Shown here piece by piece: positions 1 to 5,590 of a stretch of 7,093 nt of DNA; positions within the stretch are counted from its first letter, which is position 1, and each line of letters opens with the position of its first letter. The stretch is from contig JAWKTM010000133.1 of assembly GCA_041399085.1 (NCBI GenBank), forward strand, positions 1 to 7,093, read 5' to 3'. The position numbers and the translations under genes were made by a program. The notes beneath the pieces are model-generated. The model worked only from the letters and a program-made list of their open reading frames with translations, was not told the origin of the DNA and did no database searches. This DNA comes from JAWKTM01 sp041399085. GTDB taxonomy: Bacteria; Planctomycetota; Planctomycetia; Pirellulales; Pirellulaceae.

Positions 1-2714
1 AACGTCAGCGTCGTCTTGGTGTTGAGCGCCTCTTCCAAGGTCTGCGGCGTTTTTTTGCTGGACGTGGCGGCTGGCGTGTTGCTGGCCAGCAACTGGCCGG
101 GCGGAGTTTCGATCAGCATGCTGCCACCGAAGACCAGATTGTGAGCCGCCGGGCCGGGCATTACCGCGTTGATGACCGCCACATCCTCTTGCATCCCGAC
201 TCGCGAATAGTCGTACAGAAACTGCACCATCAACGGAAACCGAAACGCGACGGCTCGCCAATAAGGATGCGGATTCAGGGCGACGATATAGTCCTCGATC
301 TTTCGCGGAATCTCCTGCAGACGTTCACGAAGCTGCTGCCCCAACTGAAAGCGATCTTGATCGATCGCCGTCGCCAAATGCACTTCCAGAAAGGCGGCTT
401 CCTCGTCGAACTGCATGCTAATCATGCTGGCGTTCAAGCCCTCGCCGAGAAACCATTCGATCGGCTCGCGCAGCCGCGCTCGATCGCCCTCGAACATCTT
501 CCGACCGCCGCTGAACAAAAAGTTCGGAGCGAACAACATCGTGAAGTGCCGATCGGCGTCCGACATTCGACGCAGCTTCTCCACGTCGCGGCGCAAAGCG
601 GGGGCCGCTCCGCCAAACGACGCCATCTCTTTGATGTCTTCCGTCGCGCCAACCACGAACACGCGATCGTCTTCGTCGGCGGGAATGAAGTAGGCCTGCC
701 CCGCGCCGACAAAATACTCGACCGAGCCAACCTTCTGCGACGCAGGATTGCCCCAGCGACCACGCAAATCAACACTCGGCACGCCGTCGGACAACCGCAC
801 CACGGATGCCATCCGCGGCCAGGCATCGCCGTTGTCATACAACACGAACAGCAGTTGCTCGACGTCCGCGAACTTCACACCCGCTTGTTTCTCCCAATCC
901 GCCAGCAGCGAGTCGAACGCCGGCCCCAGCGATTCCAGCACTCGTCCGCCTTCCGAACTGGCCAGCAACTCGGCCGGCCGAATCGCGAGGAACATCTGAC
1001 CGCCGGGCGGAACGTACTGGAAATTCAACGGCGGTCCGGTGGTCGGCGAAGCCCACAACAGGTTGTCATCTTCGACAACCATCTGCTCGCGTTTCGGCGA
1101 GGCTTCAGCCACGGCGGCGGAAGTAGCGTCCGCCGCGTCCGTTGACGAATCGCCACTCGCCGTTGAATTCGCGCCACCATTTGTCGAACTGTTTCCGCTG
1201 CTCGCCGTGCCGCCATTACTCGGCGTGAAATTCGTGGGCGTCGTCGTGCTGCCGCCGGAGTTCAACGCGTCGCCGCCCGATGCGACGACCGTTTCGCCGT
1301 TCGTGCCATTGGCGATCGCGTTCGGATTGTCCGAACCGCCGCCGCTCAAATTCAGCAACACGATACCGATGATCAACACCGCCGCGACCGAGCCCAAAAT
1401 GATCGCCAGCTTTTGCGGCGTCATCTCCTTTCGACCTCGGCGATTCGTGGCCGAGCCGCCGCCCACGGAAGCGGCGCCAGCTTCCTTCGTCACGTCGACG
1501 ATGCCGGCCGAAGCGGGCGCGGATTTCGAGGACGCGGACACTTTCGGGCCGTCCGTCACAACGATCGACGGCGCGGGCTTCACGGAGGAAGCCGGATTCG
1601 CTTTCGCCGATGCGGCCACGGACGACTGCTTCTGCCGTATCCACTGTTCATAGGCGGGCAAGCTGGCGGCCGGCGCGGGCGGTTGGAAATGCAACTGAGC
1701 CGGGTCGACGAACGGCGCCAAATGTTCGGCGACCAAACTCGCTTGGCTATATCGCACCTGCGGATTCTTAGCCATCAAATACATCGCGATTTGAGCCAGC
1801 GGCTGCGGCACGCCGCGCGGCTCCAGCGGCTGAACCGGTTCGCTCGCATGTCGCCGCAATTTGTCCGTCGCTTCGCCGCCGGCATACGGCGGTTGGCCCG
1901 TCAACATCTGATAAAACACGCAACCGAGCGCATACAAATCCGATTGAGGCGACGGCGCACGGTCCGGCACGCCCAGTTCCGGGGCCAAATAGTCGCCCTG
2001 CAATCGCAACGTATCTTGAGCTTCCGGCAAAGCGAAATTGATCGCCTCGGCCGGATGGATCGGGTCGCGCATCAGCAACACGTTTCCCAATCGATCGAGC
2101 CAGATGTTCGCGGGCCGAATGTCGCCGTGGGATTGTCCGTTCTGGTGCAAGCCGTCCAAGCCGCTCGCACAGAGCCGTGCAATCCGAGCCGCTTCGGGCG
2201 GAGGCAACGGTCCAGCCGCCAATCGCTGCTCCAGCGACTGGCCGTGTAGATCTTCCTCCGCGATGAATTTGAACGAGACCAAATCGACCGGTTCGAAGAT
2301 TCGCTGGACATGCGGGTGAACCAACGACGCTTGTCGCACCGCATGATTCGCCGCCGCGGCCCATTGATCGGGGTCGCGAGTGACCGCGCCGGTCAAGAAC
2401 TGCAGCAGCACCGGGTGATTCGTCGGGCCATGAATCGCGCGAAAACAGCCGCTCAGCCGCCCTTCGCCGATGCGGTCGTACACGCGGTAGTCGCCGTAGT
2501 AAAACGGGCCGCTCCGGCCGGCTGACAAAACGGTGGCCTGATAGCGGCTGATCACATTCCGCGAGACCATCCATTCCGACAGCACCTTGGCGTTGCTTTG
2601 CGAATCGGCTCCCTTCATTTGGCCGAAGTCCGCTCGCAGCCGCGCAATCTGCTCGCCCGACAACAGGTGGCTTTCCTCCAACAATCGCCAAAACTCGGCT
2701 ATCGAAACGCTCAT
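1..2714 (-). CDS. Membrane-anchored Ser/Thr kinase-like protein, probable pseudokinase (3' end outside window)
   Basis: An uninterrupted frame runs leftward from ATG at 2714 to the window edge, giving about 904 residues without a stop. Residues 1-70 match the N-terminal module seen before the kinase domain in many planctomycete kinases (SRYQATVLSAGR, then YYGDYRVYDRIGEG). The kinase-like fold covers about 75-335: glycine loop G83-E-G85, HGDIRPAN at 196-203 (D198 and N203 kept), APE at 244-246, SDLYALG at 258-264 and R321. Key positions are lost: the beta-3 lysine is Q105, no helix-C glutamate is evident, HRD reads HGD, and DFG reads R216-D217-P218. A linker rich in Ala, Ser and Pro leads to one transmembrane helix (about 436-456), then a Gly/Ser/Thr/Asn-rich stretch (457-540) and a C-terminal domain from about 545 that I do not recognise, presumably outside the cytoplasm. 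Inferred role: a signalling scaffold or nucleotide sensor rather than an active phosphotransferase. The start is supported by GAGGAG 11 bases upstream and by the good fit of the N-terminus to the family. Confidence 0.9.
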   Translation of the reverse strand, partial: MSVSIAEFWRLLEESHLLSGEQIARLRADFGQMKGADSQSNAKVLSEWMVSRNVISRYQATVLSAGRSGPFYYGDYRVYDRIGEGRLSGCFRAIHGPTNHPVLLQFLTGAVTRDPDQWAAAANHAVRQASLVHPHVQRIFEPVDLVSFKFIAEEDLHGQSLEQRLAAGPLPPPEAARIARLCASGLDGLHQNGQSHGDIRPANIWLDRLGNVLLMRDPIHPAEAINFALPEAQDTLRLQGDYLAPELGVPDRAPSPQSDLYALGCVFYQMLTGQPPYAGGEATDKLRRHASEPVQPLEPRGVPQPLAQIAMYLMAKNPQVRYSQASLVAEHLAPFVDPAQLHFQPPAPAASLPAYEQWIRQKQSSVAASAKANPASSVKPAPSIVVTDGPKVSASSKSAPASAGIVDVTKEAGAASVGGGSATNRRGRKEMTPQKLAIILGSVAAVLIIGIVLLNLSGGGSDNPNAIANGTNGETVVASGGDALNSGGSTTTPTNFTPSNGGTASSGNSSTNGGANSTASGDSSTDAADATSAAVAEASPKREQMVVEDDNLLWASPTTGPPLNFQYVPPGGQMFLAIRPAELLASSEGGRVLESLGPAFDSLLADWEKQAGVKFADVEQLLFVLYDNGDAWPRMASVVRLSDGVPSVDLRGRWGNPASQKVGSVEYFVGAGQAYFIPADEDDRVFVVGATEDIKEMASFGGAAPALRRDVEKLRRMSDADRHFTMLFAPNFLFSGGRKMFEGDRARLREPIEWFLGEGLNASMISMQFDEEAAFLEVHLATAIDQDRFQLGQQLRERLQEIPRKIEDYIVALNPHPYWRAVAFRFPLMVQFLYDYSRVGMQEDVAVINAVMPGPAAHNLVFGGSMLIETPPGQLLASNTPAATSSKKTPQTLEEALNTKTTLT

Positions 2715-2725
2715 TCCGCGTCGCT

Positions 2726-2731
2726 CTCCTC
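2726..2731 (-). promoter_or_regulatory. Shine-Dalgarno sequence of the kinase-like gene
   Basis: GAGGAG on the minus strand lies 11 bases before ATG 2714. It is the only purine-rich ribosome-binding motif near this start and supports the chosen initiation codon. It also lies inside an 8-codon reading frame (2737-2711) whose TGA overlaps the gene's ATG. Confidence 0.5.
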
Positions 2732-2884
2732 GTTCATGCCTGGTGTCCGACTGTTCGCGCCGTCCGCGCGGCTACAATTTCACTGGCTGCTGCGTATTTT
2801 GCTGCTGACTCTTATCGTAACGCAGGACGCCGGGCGGCGGCAAAGGCGCGGTCCGCTTTTTGCGTCGGGGTGTCGGCGTTGCGA

Positions 2885-2914
2885 TTGTGAGAATGCCGGT
2901 CGCAGCGATATAAA
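2885..2914 (+). promoter_or_regulatory. Candidate sigma-70-type promoter for glutamate dehydrogenase
   Basis: TTGTGA (2885-2890) and TATAAA (2909-2914) are separated by 18 bases. They match the -35 consensus at four of six positions and the -10 consensus at five of six, in otherwise GC-rich DNA. Transcription would begin near 2921 and give a leader of about 130 bases. Planctomycete promoters are poorly characterised, so this rests on consensus matching alone. Confidence 0.35.
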
Positions 2915-3051
2915 GGCGTCGAGCCGCGCGCGACGAGCCGACTCACGGCCGCCGCCTCCAACGGCTTGCCCGAGCGGTTGGACGAAAAGTCCCCGGCGCT
3001 GGTTCCAGCGACCTTCGCTCACGAATATCCCACAACCCGCGAGACCCGATC

Positions 3052-4284
3052 ATGAAAGCTTACGAAGCCACGCAACTTTACTTCGAAAAGGCCGCCGAGC
3101 ACGCCGATTTGAGCGCGTCGATGCGTAAGTTGCTGTTGGCGCCGAAACGCGAAGTGACGGTGCAAATCCCGGTCGAAATGGATTCGGGCGAGCTCGAAAC
3201 GTTCTTCGGCTATCGCGTGCAACACGACGATTCACGCGGGCCGATGAAGGGCGGGTTGCGGTATCACCACGAAGTCGACTTGGACGAAGTCCGCTCGCTG
3301 GCGACGTTGATGACCTGGAAGACGGCGTTGGTCAACATCCCGTACGGCGGAGCGAAAGGCGGCATTTGCGTGAATGTTCGCGACCTCAGCGAACGCGAAC
3401 GCGAGCGAATCACGCGGAAGTTTGTCGATCAAATCCACGACATCATCGGTCCCGACACCGATATTCCGGCTCCCGATATGGGAACTGGCTATCAAGAGAT
3501 GGCTTGGATTCGCAATCAGTGGGAAAAGTATCACGGATTCAATCCGGCCTGCGTCACGGGCAAACCGGTTGAACAATACGGCGCCGAAGGCCGCGAGGAG
3601 GCGACCGGTCGCGGCGTCGGGATTCTGTCGGTCAAGCTGCTGAAACGCTTGGGCCGCAAGCCGCAAGAAACGCGCGTGGCGATCCAAGGTTTCGGCAACG
3701 TGGGCGCCCATGCGGCCAAGTTCCTGCACGAGTCCGACTTTCGGATCGTGGCGATCAGCGACCACACGGGCGGATATTTCTCGCCGCAGGGGATCGATGT
3801 CCGCAAAGCGTTGCGTTACGCGATGAACAATAACAACACGCTGAAGGGCTTCACGGAAGCCGAACCGATCACCAACGAACGCCTGTTGGCGCTGGATGTG
3901 GATTTGCTCGTGCCGGCCGCGATTGGAGGCGTCATCACGATGCAAAACGTGAATGACATTAAGGCTCCGGTGATCATCGAGGCGGCGAATGCCCCGATTC
4001 AGCCCGATGCGGACGCGGTGTTGGACGAACGTCGCACGCTGGTATTGCCCGATATTTTGTCGAACGCCGGCGGTGTGACGGTCAGCTACTTCGAATGGGT
4101 GCAGAACCGCCAGCATTACAAATGGGGCTTGAATCGGGTGCGGCAGGAGCTGGATCACGTGATGACCGACGCGTTCGAGAACGTCTGGCAATTGTCGAAC
4201 GAACGAAATACCAGCCTGCGAACCGCCGCGTATATGATCGCGATCCAGCGCGTATTGCGCGCGACTCAGTTGGCCGGATATTGA
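3052..4284 (+). CDS. gdhA: Glutamate dehydrogenase (Glu/Leu/Phe/Val dehydrogenase family)
   Basis: This cytoplasmic enzyme interconverts glutamate with 2-oxoglutarate and ammonia, using NAD or NADP. The 410 residues are close to the usual length of the hexameric short-chain class (about 410-430). The N-terminal substrate domain has GPMKGGLR (K66) and TWKTALVNIPYGGAKGG, with K90 and the catalytic-type lysine K102, and IPAPDMGTG with catalytic-type D142. The dinucleotide domain has the glycine motif GFGNVG at 213-218 and an Asp at the end of the second strand (D237). LPDILSNAGGVTVSYFEW (332-349) contains S345 at the position that helps bind the substrate side-chain carboxylate. K66 together with S345 favours glutamate over leucine or phenylalanine. 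The cofactor cannot be settled from these motifs. The start fits the family N-terminus, although the ribosome-binding site is weak (GCGAGA). The gene is alone on its strand and its 3' end runs directly into the repeat block. Confidence 0.97.
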   Translation: MKAYEATQLYFEKAAEHADLSASMRKLLLAPKREVTVQIPVEMDSGELETFFGYRVQHDDSRGPMKGGLRYHHEVDLDEVRSLATLMTWKTALVNIPYGGAKGGICVNVRDLSERERERITRKFVDQIHDIIGPDTDIPAPDMGTGYQEMAWIRNQWEKYHGFNPACVTGKPVEQYGAEGREEATGRGVGILSVKLLKRLGRKPQETRVAIQGFGNVGAHAAKFLHESDFRIVAISDHTGGYFSPQGIDVRKALRYAMNNNNTLKGFTEAEPITNERLLALDVDLLVPAAIGGVITMQNVNDIKAPVIIEAANAPIQPDADAVLDERRTLVLPDILSNAGGVTVSYFEWVQNRQHYKWGLNRVRQELDHVMTDAFENVWQLSNERNTSLRTAAYMIAIQRVLRATQLAGY

Positions 4285-4290
4285 AGCGGT

Positions 4291-4451
4291 GCTTCACCGG
4301 TCGGCTTGCGCCGATCCGCTCTCATTTCCGTCCTTACCGGTCGGCTCGCGCCGATCGGCTTGCATTTCCGTTTTACCGGTCGGCTCGCGCCGATTCGCTT
4401 GCATTTCCGTGCTTCACCGGTCGGCTCGCGCCGATCCGCTTGCATTTCCGT
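4291..4451. repeat. Family A palindromic repeat, four tandem copies of 39-41 bp
   Basis: Copies lie at 4291-4331, 4332-4371, 4372-4410 and 4411-4451. Each has a spacer of the CTTCACC/CCTTACC type, the core GGTCGGCTCGCGCCGATC, a CGCTTGCAT-like segment and the ending TTTCCGT. The core is a hairpin: GGTCGGC pairs with GCCGATC (one G-T wobble) around TCGC. In copy 2 the stem extends to nine pairs (4337-4345 with 4350-4358). Read on the minus strand the loop is GCGA, a GNRA-type tetraloop. The array begins 6 bases after the glutamate dehydrogenase stop and lies between convergent genes, the usual location of REP-like extragenic palindromes. It may shield or terminate the upstream message, but no T-tract follows the stems. 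Confidence 0.9.
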
Positions 4452-4583
4452 GGCTTCTTCGCGGGAAACGGATTTGAAACAGCCCTTCGGTTGGTGCTCA
4501 CGCTCGTCGTTTACCCGTGTGGGCCAGCCGTTTAGCCGCCGTGGGCGACGCCTTTGTTCGCCCGCGAAGCGACTTTTTGCGTC
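4452..4583. other. Linker between repeat arrays, bounded by a 9-bp inverted repeat
   Basis: This unique-looking stretch contains a perfect inverted repeat, CTTCGCGGG at 4457-4465 against CCCGCGAAG at 4561-4569, enclosing 95 bases. A second short pair, GGGCG and CGCCC, sits just inside the right arm. I see no gene in it. It could be the remnant of a small inserted element or simply a long-range hairpin. Confidence 0.4.
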
Positions 4584-4870
4584 CAAATCCGGCTGCATTG
4601 AACACCAAAAATAGTTTTGGTGTTCAAATCCGGCTGCATTGGAGGCCAAAAATACTTTTGGTGCCCAAATCCGCCTGCATTGGAGGCCAAAAGTATTTTT
4701 CATGTCCAAATCCGGCTGCATTGGACGCGGCTAGCATTTTTGGCGTTCAAATCCGGCTGCACCGAGCACCAAAAATACTTTTTGTGTCCAAATCCGGCTG
4801 CACCGAGCATCAAAAATGCTTTTGGCGTTCAAATCCGGCTGCATTGAACACCGAAAATACGTTTCTTTTC
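4584..4870. repeat. Family B tandem repeat, seven copies with an exact 41-bp period
   Basis: Units begin at 4584, 4625, 4666, 4707, 4748, 4789 and 4830, each exactly 41 bases after the last. Each starts with a conserved core, CAAATCCGGCTGCATTG or its ACCG-ending variant. A diverged half of about 24 bases follows, built around an inverted repeat of the ACCAAAA-ATAC-TTTTGGT type. The A/T-rich second half contrasts with the GC-rich surroundings. Units differ by several substitutions, but no length changes are evident. Long frames cross the array on both strands only because the 41-bp unit lacks stops in most frames; I do not regard them as genes. It is not a CRISPR array: the variable halves are related to one another, the conserved core is too short and no cas gene is visible. 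Confidence 0.93.
4598..4627. repeat. Perfect 13-bp-stem hairpin in the first family B unit
   Basis: TTGAACACCAAAA (4598-4610) is exactly complementary to TTTTGGTGTTCAA (4615-4627), with loop ATAG. The right arm runs into the core of unit 2, so the hairpin straddles the unit boundary. Later units keep only weaker versions, for example about seven pairs in unit 2. It could stop or stabilise a transcript arriving from the glutamate dehydrogenase side, but it lacks a T-tract. Confidence 0.75.
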
Positions 4871-4881
4871 ATAAAAGCGGC

Positions 4882-4895
4882 AGGGCGCAAGCCCT
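4882..4895. repeat. Short GCAA-loop hairpin between family B and family A repeats
   Basis: AGGGC (4882-4886) pairs perfectly with GCCCT (4891-4895) around GCAA, a GNRA-type loop on the plus strand. CCGG follows directly. It belongs to neither array and looks like a third small palindromic element. Confidence 0.5.
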
Positions 4896-4910
4896 CCGGT
4901 TTCGCAACGC

Positions 4911-4986
4911 GATACCGGTCGGCTCGCGCCGATCCGCTCTCATTTTCCGTCCTTACGGGCCGGCTCGCGCCGATCCGCTGGCATTC
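4911..4986. repeat. Family A repeat, two further copies downstream of family B
   Basis: Copies at 4911-4950 and 4951-4986 carry the same core as the array at 4291-4451 in the same orientation. The first ends in ATTTTCCGT and is joined to the second by the CCTTAC spacer also seen between copies 1 and 2 of the first array. The second copy is degraded: GGGCCGGC replaces GGTCGGC, breaking one stem pair, and its tail reads GGCATTC. Family A therefore flanks family B on both sides. Confidence 0.88.
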
Positions 4987-5053
4987 ATCCGCTTGCGCCG
5001 TTCGCGCCCCTTGCGACTCTTGCGTTCACTTCTCCATTGTTTGCCCGGAGATG

Positions 5054-5323
5054 CTAGACCGCCGGCTGCTCAACCAACTGCGAGCGCAGTTCCGCCAACT
5101 CGGCTTCCAGCTTCATGCAGCGCAGGACTTCCGCTTCGAGTTCGCTCTCGCGCTCGGCCAACGCGTGCTCTCGCGCGGCTAGTTGCTCGGCTCGCTCGGC
5201 CAAGGCTCCGAACACCTCGTCCAATTCCACAAACAACTCGTCCAAGTTGTCGTCCAGAATTGCACAGTCGGCGTTCAGTTGGCCGAGCAGTTCGCGCACC
5301 GGTTTCCAGTTGGTAAACGGCAT
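5054..5323 (-). CDS. Small coiled-coil protein of unknown function
   Basis: From ATG 5323 this frame encodes 89 residues, beginning MPFTNWKPVRELLGQLNAD and ending at TAG (5054-5056). The protein is acidic and rich in Leu, Glu and Ala. From about residue 20 to the end it has heptad-like spacing (for example AERAEQLAAREHALAERE), which predicts one long coiled coil. There is no signal peptide or membrane segment. The same frame stays open upstream to a TTG at 5476, with an ATG at 5443, but the added stretch is Arg-rich and does not look coding, so I prefer 5323. No good ribosome-binding site precedes 5323, which weakens the start choice. The gene faces glutamate dehydrogenase across the repeat block and lies 257 bases downstream of the phosphatase-like gene on the same strand. 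I cannot assign a function; oligomerisation or a scaffold role is the most that can be inferred. Confidence 0.65.
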   Translation of the reverse strand: MPFTNWKPVRELLGQLNADCAILDDNLDELFVELDEVFGALAERAEQLAAREHALAERESELEAEVLRCMKLEAELAELRSQLVEQPAV

Positions 5324-5514
5324 GGCTGCGGGCGGCGAGGGTTCGTCGCGTGAACGAAGGGAATCGTGGAGCCGGAATCGGCAGTATCTGAGAAGCGTCT
5401 TTGACTTGCCGTTGTCCGGCCAGCCAAATCGTTCGTTCGCCATCTGAAACATAAGTCGAAAACGACCCGTGGGCAAACAACTAATTGGCGATTTGCGGAG
5501 AAGACGCGGGCGGC
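5324..5514. other. Gap upstream of the coiled-coil gene
   Basis: Several frames are open here on both strands, including an N-terminal extension of the coiled-coil frame, but none has coding character I would defend. I find no convincing -35/-10 pair on the minus strand. If the coiled-coil gene is not cotranscribed with the phosphatase-like gene, its promoter should lie here. Confidence 0.4.
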
Positions 5515-5590
5515 CGCGTCCACGTCACCGCGTCCACGTCACCGCGTCCACGTCACCGCGTCCACGTCACCGAGTCCATGTCACCGCGTC
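5515..5590. repeat. 14-bp tandem repeat overlapping the phosphatase-like gene's stop
   Basis: Units of CGCGTCCACGTCAC begin at 5515, 5529, 5543, 5557 and 5571, followed by a partial unit (CGCGTC) at 5585. The first four are identical. The fifth has two changes (CGAGTCCATGTCAC). On the minus strand every unit carries TGA in GTGACG or GTGACA. The stop of the phosphatase-like gene (5581-5583) is the TGA at the gene-proximal end of the array, so copy-number change would alter only the 3' untranslated part. The four identical units suggest recent slippage. Confidence 0.92.

Larger units (their letters stand above)
2715..3051. other. Divergent intergenic region between the kinase-like gene and glutamate dehydrogenase
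   Basis: These 337 bases separate two genes transcribed away from each other, so promoters for both are expected here. Short frames cross it, but none has a convincing start, ribosome-binding site or recognisable protein. The only promoter-like pair I can support faces right at 2885-2914. On the minus strand I see the ribosome-binding site at 2726-2731 but no clear -35/-10 pair. I see no operator palindrome, riboswitch-like structure or RNA gene. Confidence 0.6.

Noticed and set aside
1768..2691. A 307-residue minus-strand frame, and a plus-strand frame at 141-1145, within the kinase-like gene
   Set aside because: Both overlap the continuous kinase-like frame and have Arg/Ala-rich shadow composition without domain motifs.
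2921..3051. Riboswitch or other structured leader before glutamate dehydrogenase
   Set aside because: I could find no recognisable aptamer motif or strong alternative hairpins in the GC-rich leader.
3232..4191. A 319-residue minus-strand frame inside glutamate dehydrogenase
   Set aside because: It lies opposite a fully recognisable enzyme and has the composition of a codon-position shadow.
4601..4630. Rho-independent terminator for glutamate dehydrogenase
   Set aside because: The stem is strong but A/T-rich in its inner part and no T-tract follows it on either strand; it is kept only as a structured repeat.
4584..4870. CRISPR array
   Set aside because: The conserved core is only about 17 bases, the intervening segments are related to each other and palindromic, and no cas gene or leader is visible.
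4266..5182. Long reading frames across the repeat block on both strands (151 residues minus, 221 residues plus)
   Set aside because: They are translations of the repeat units in rotating frames, with no recognisable protein, start context or ribosome-binding site.
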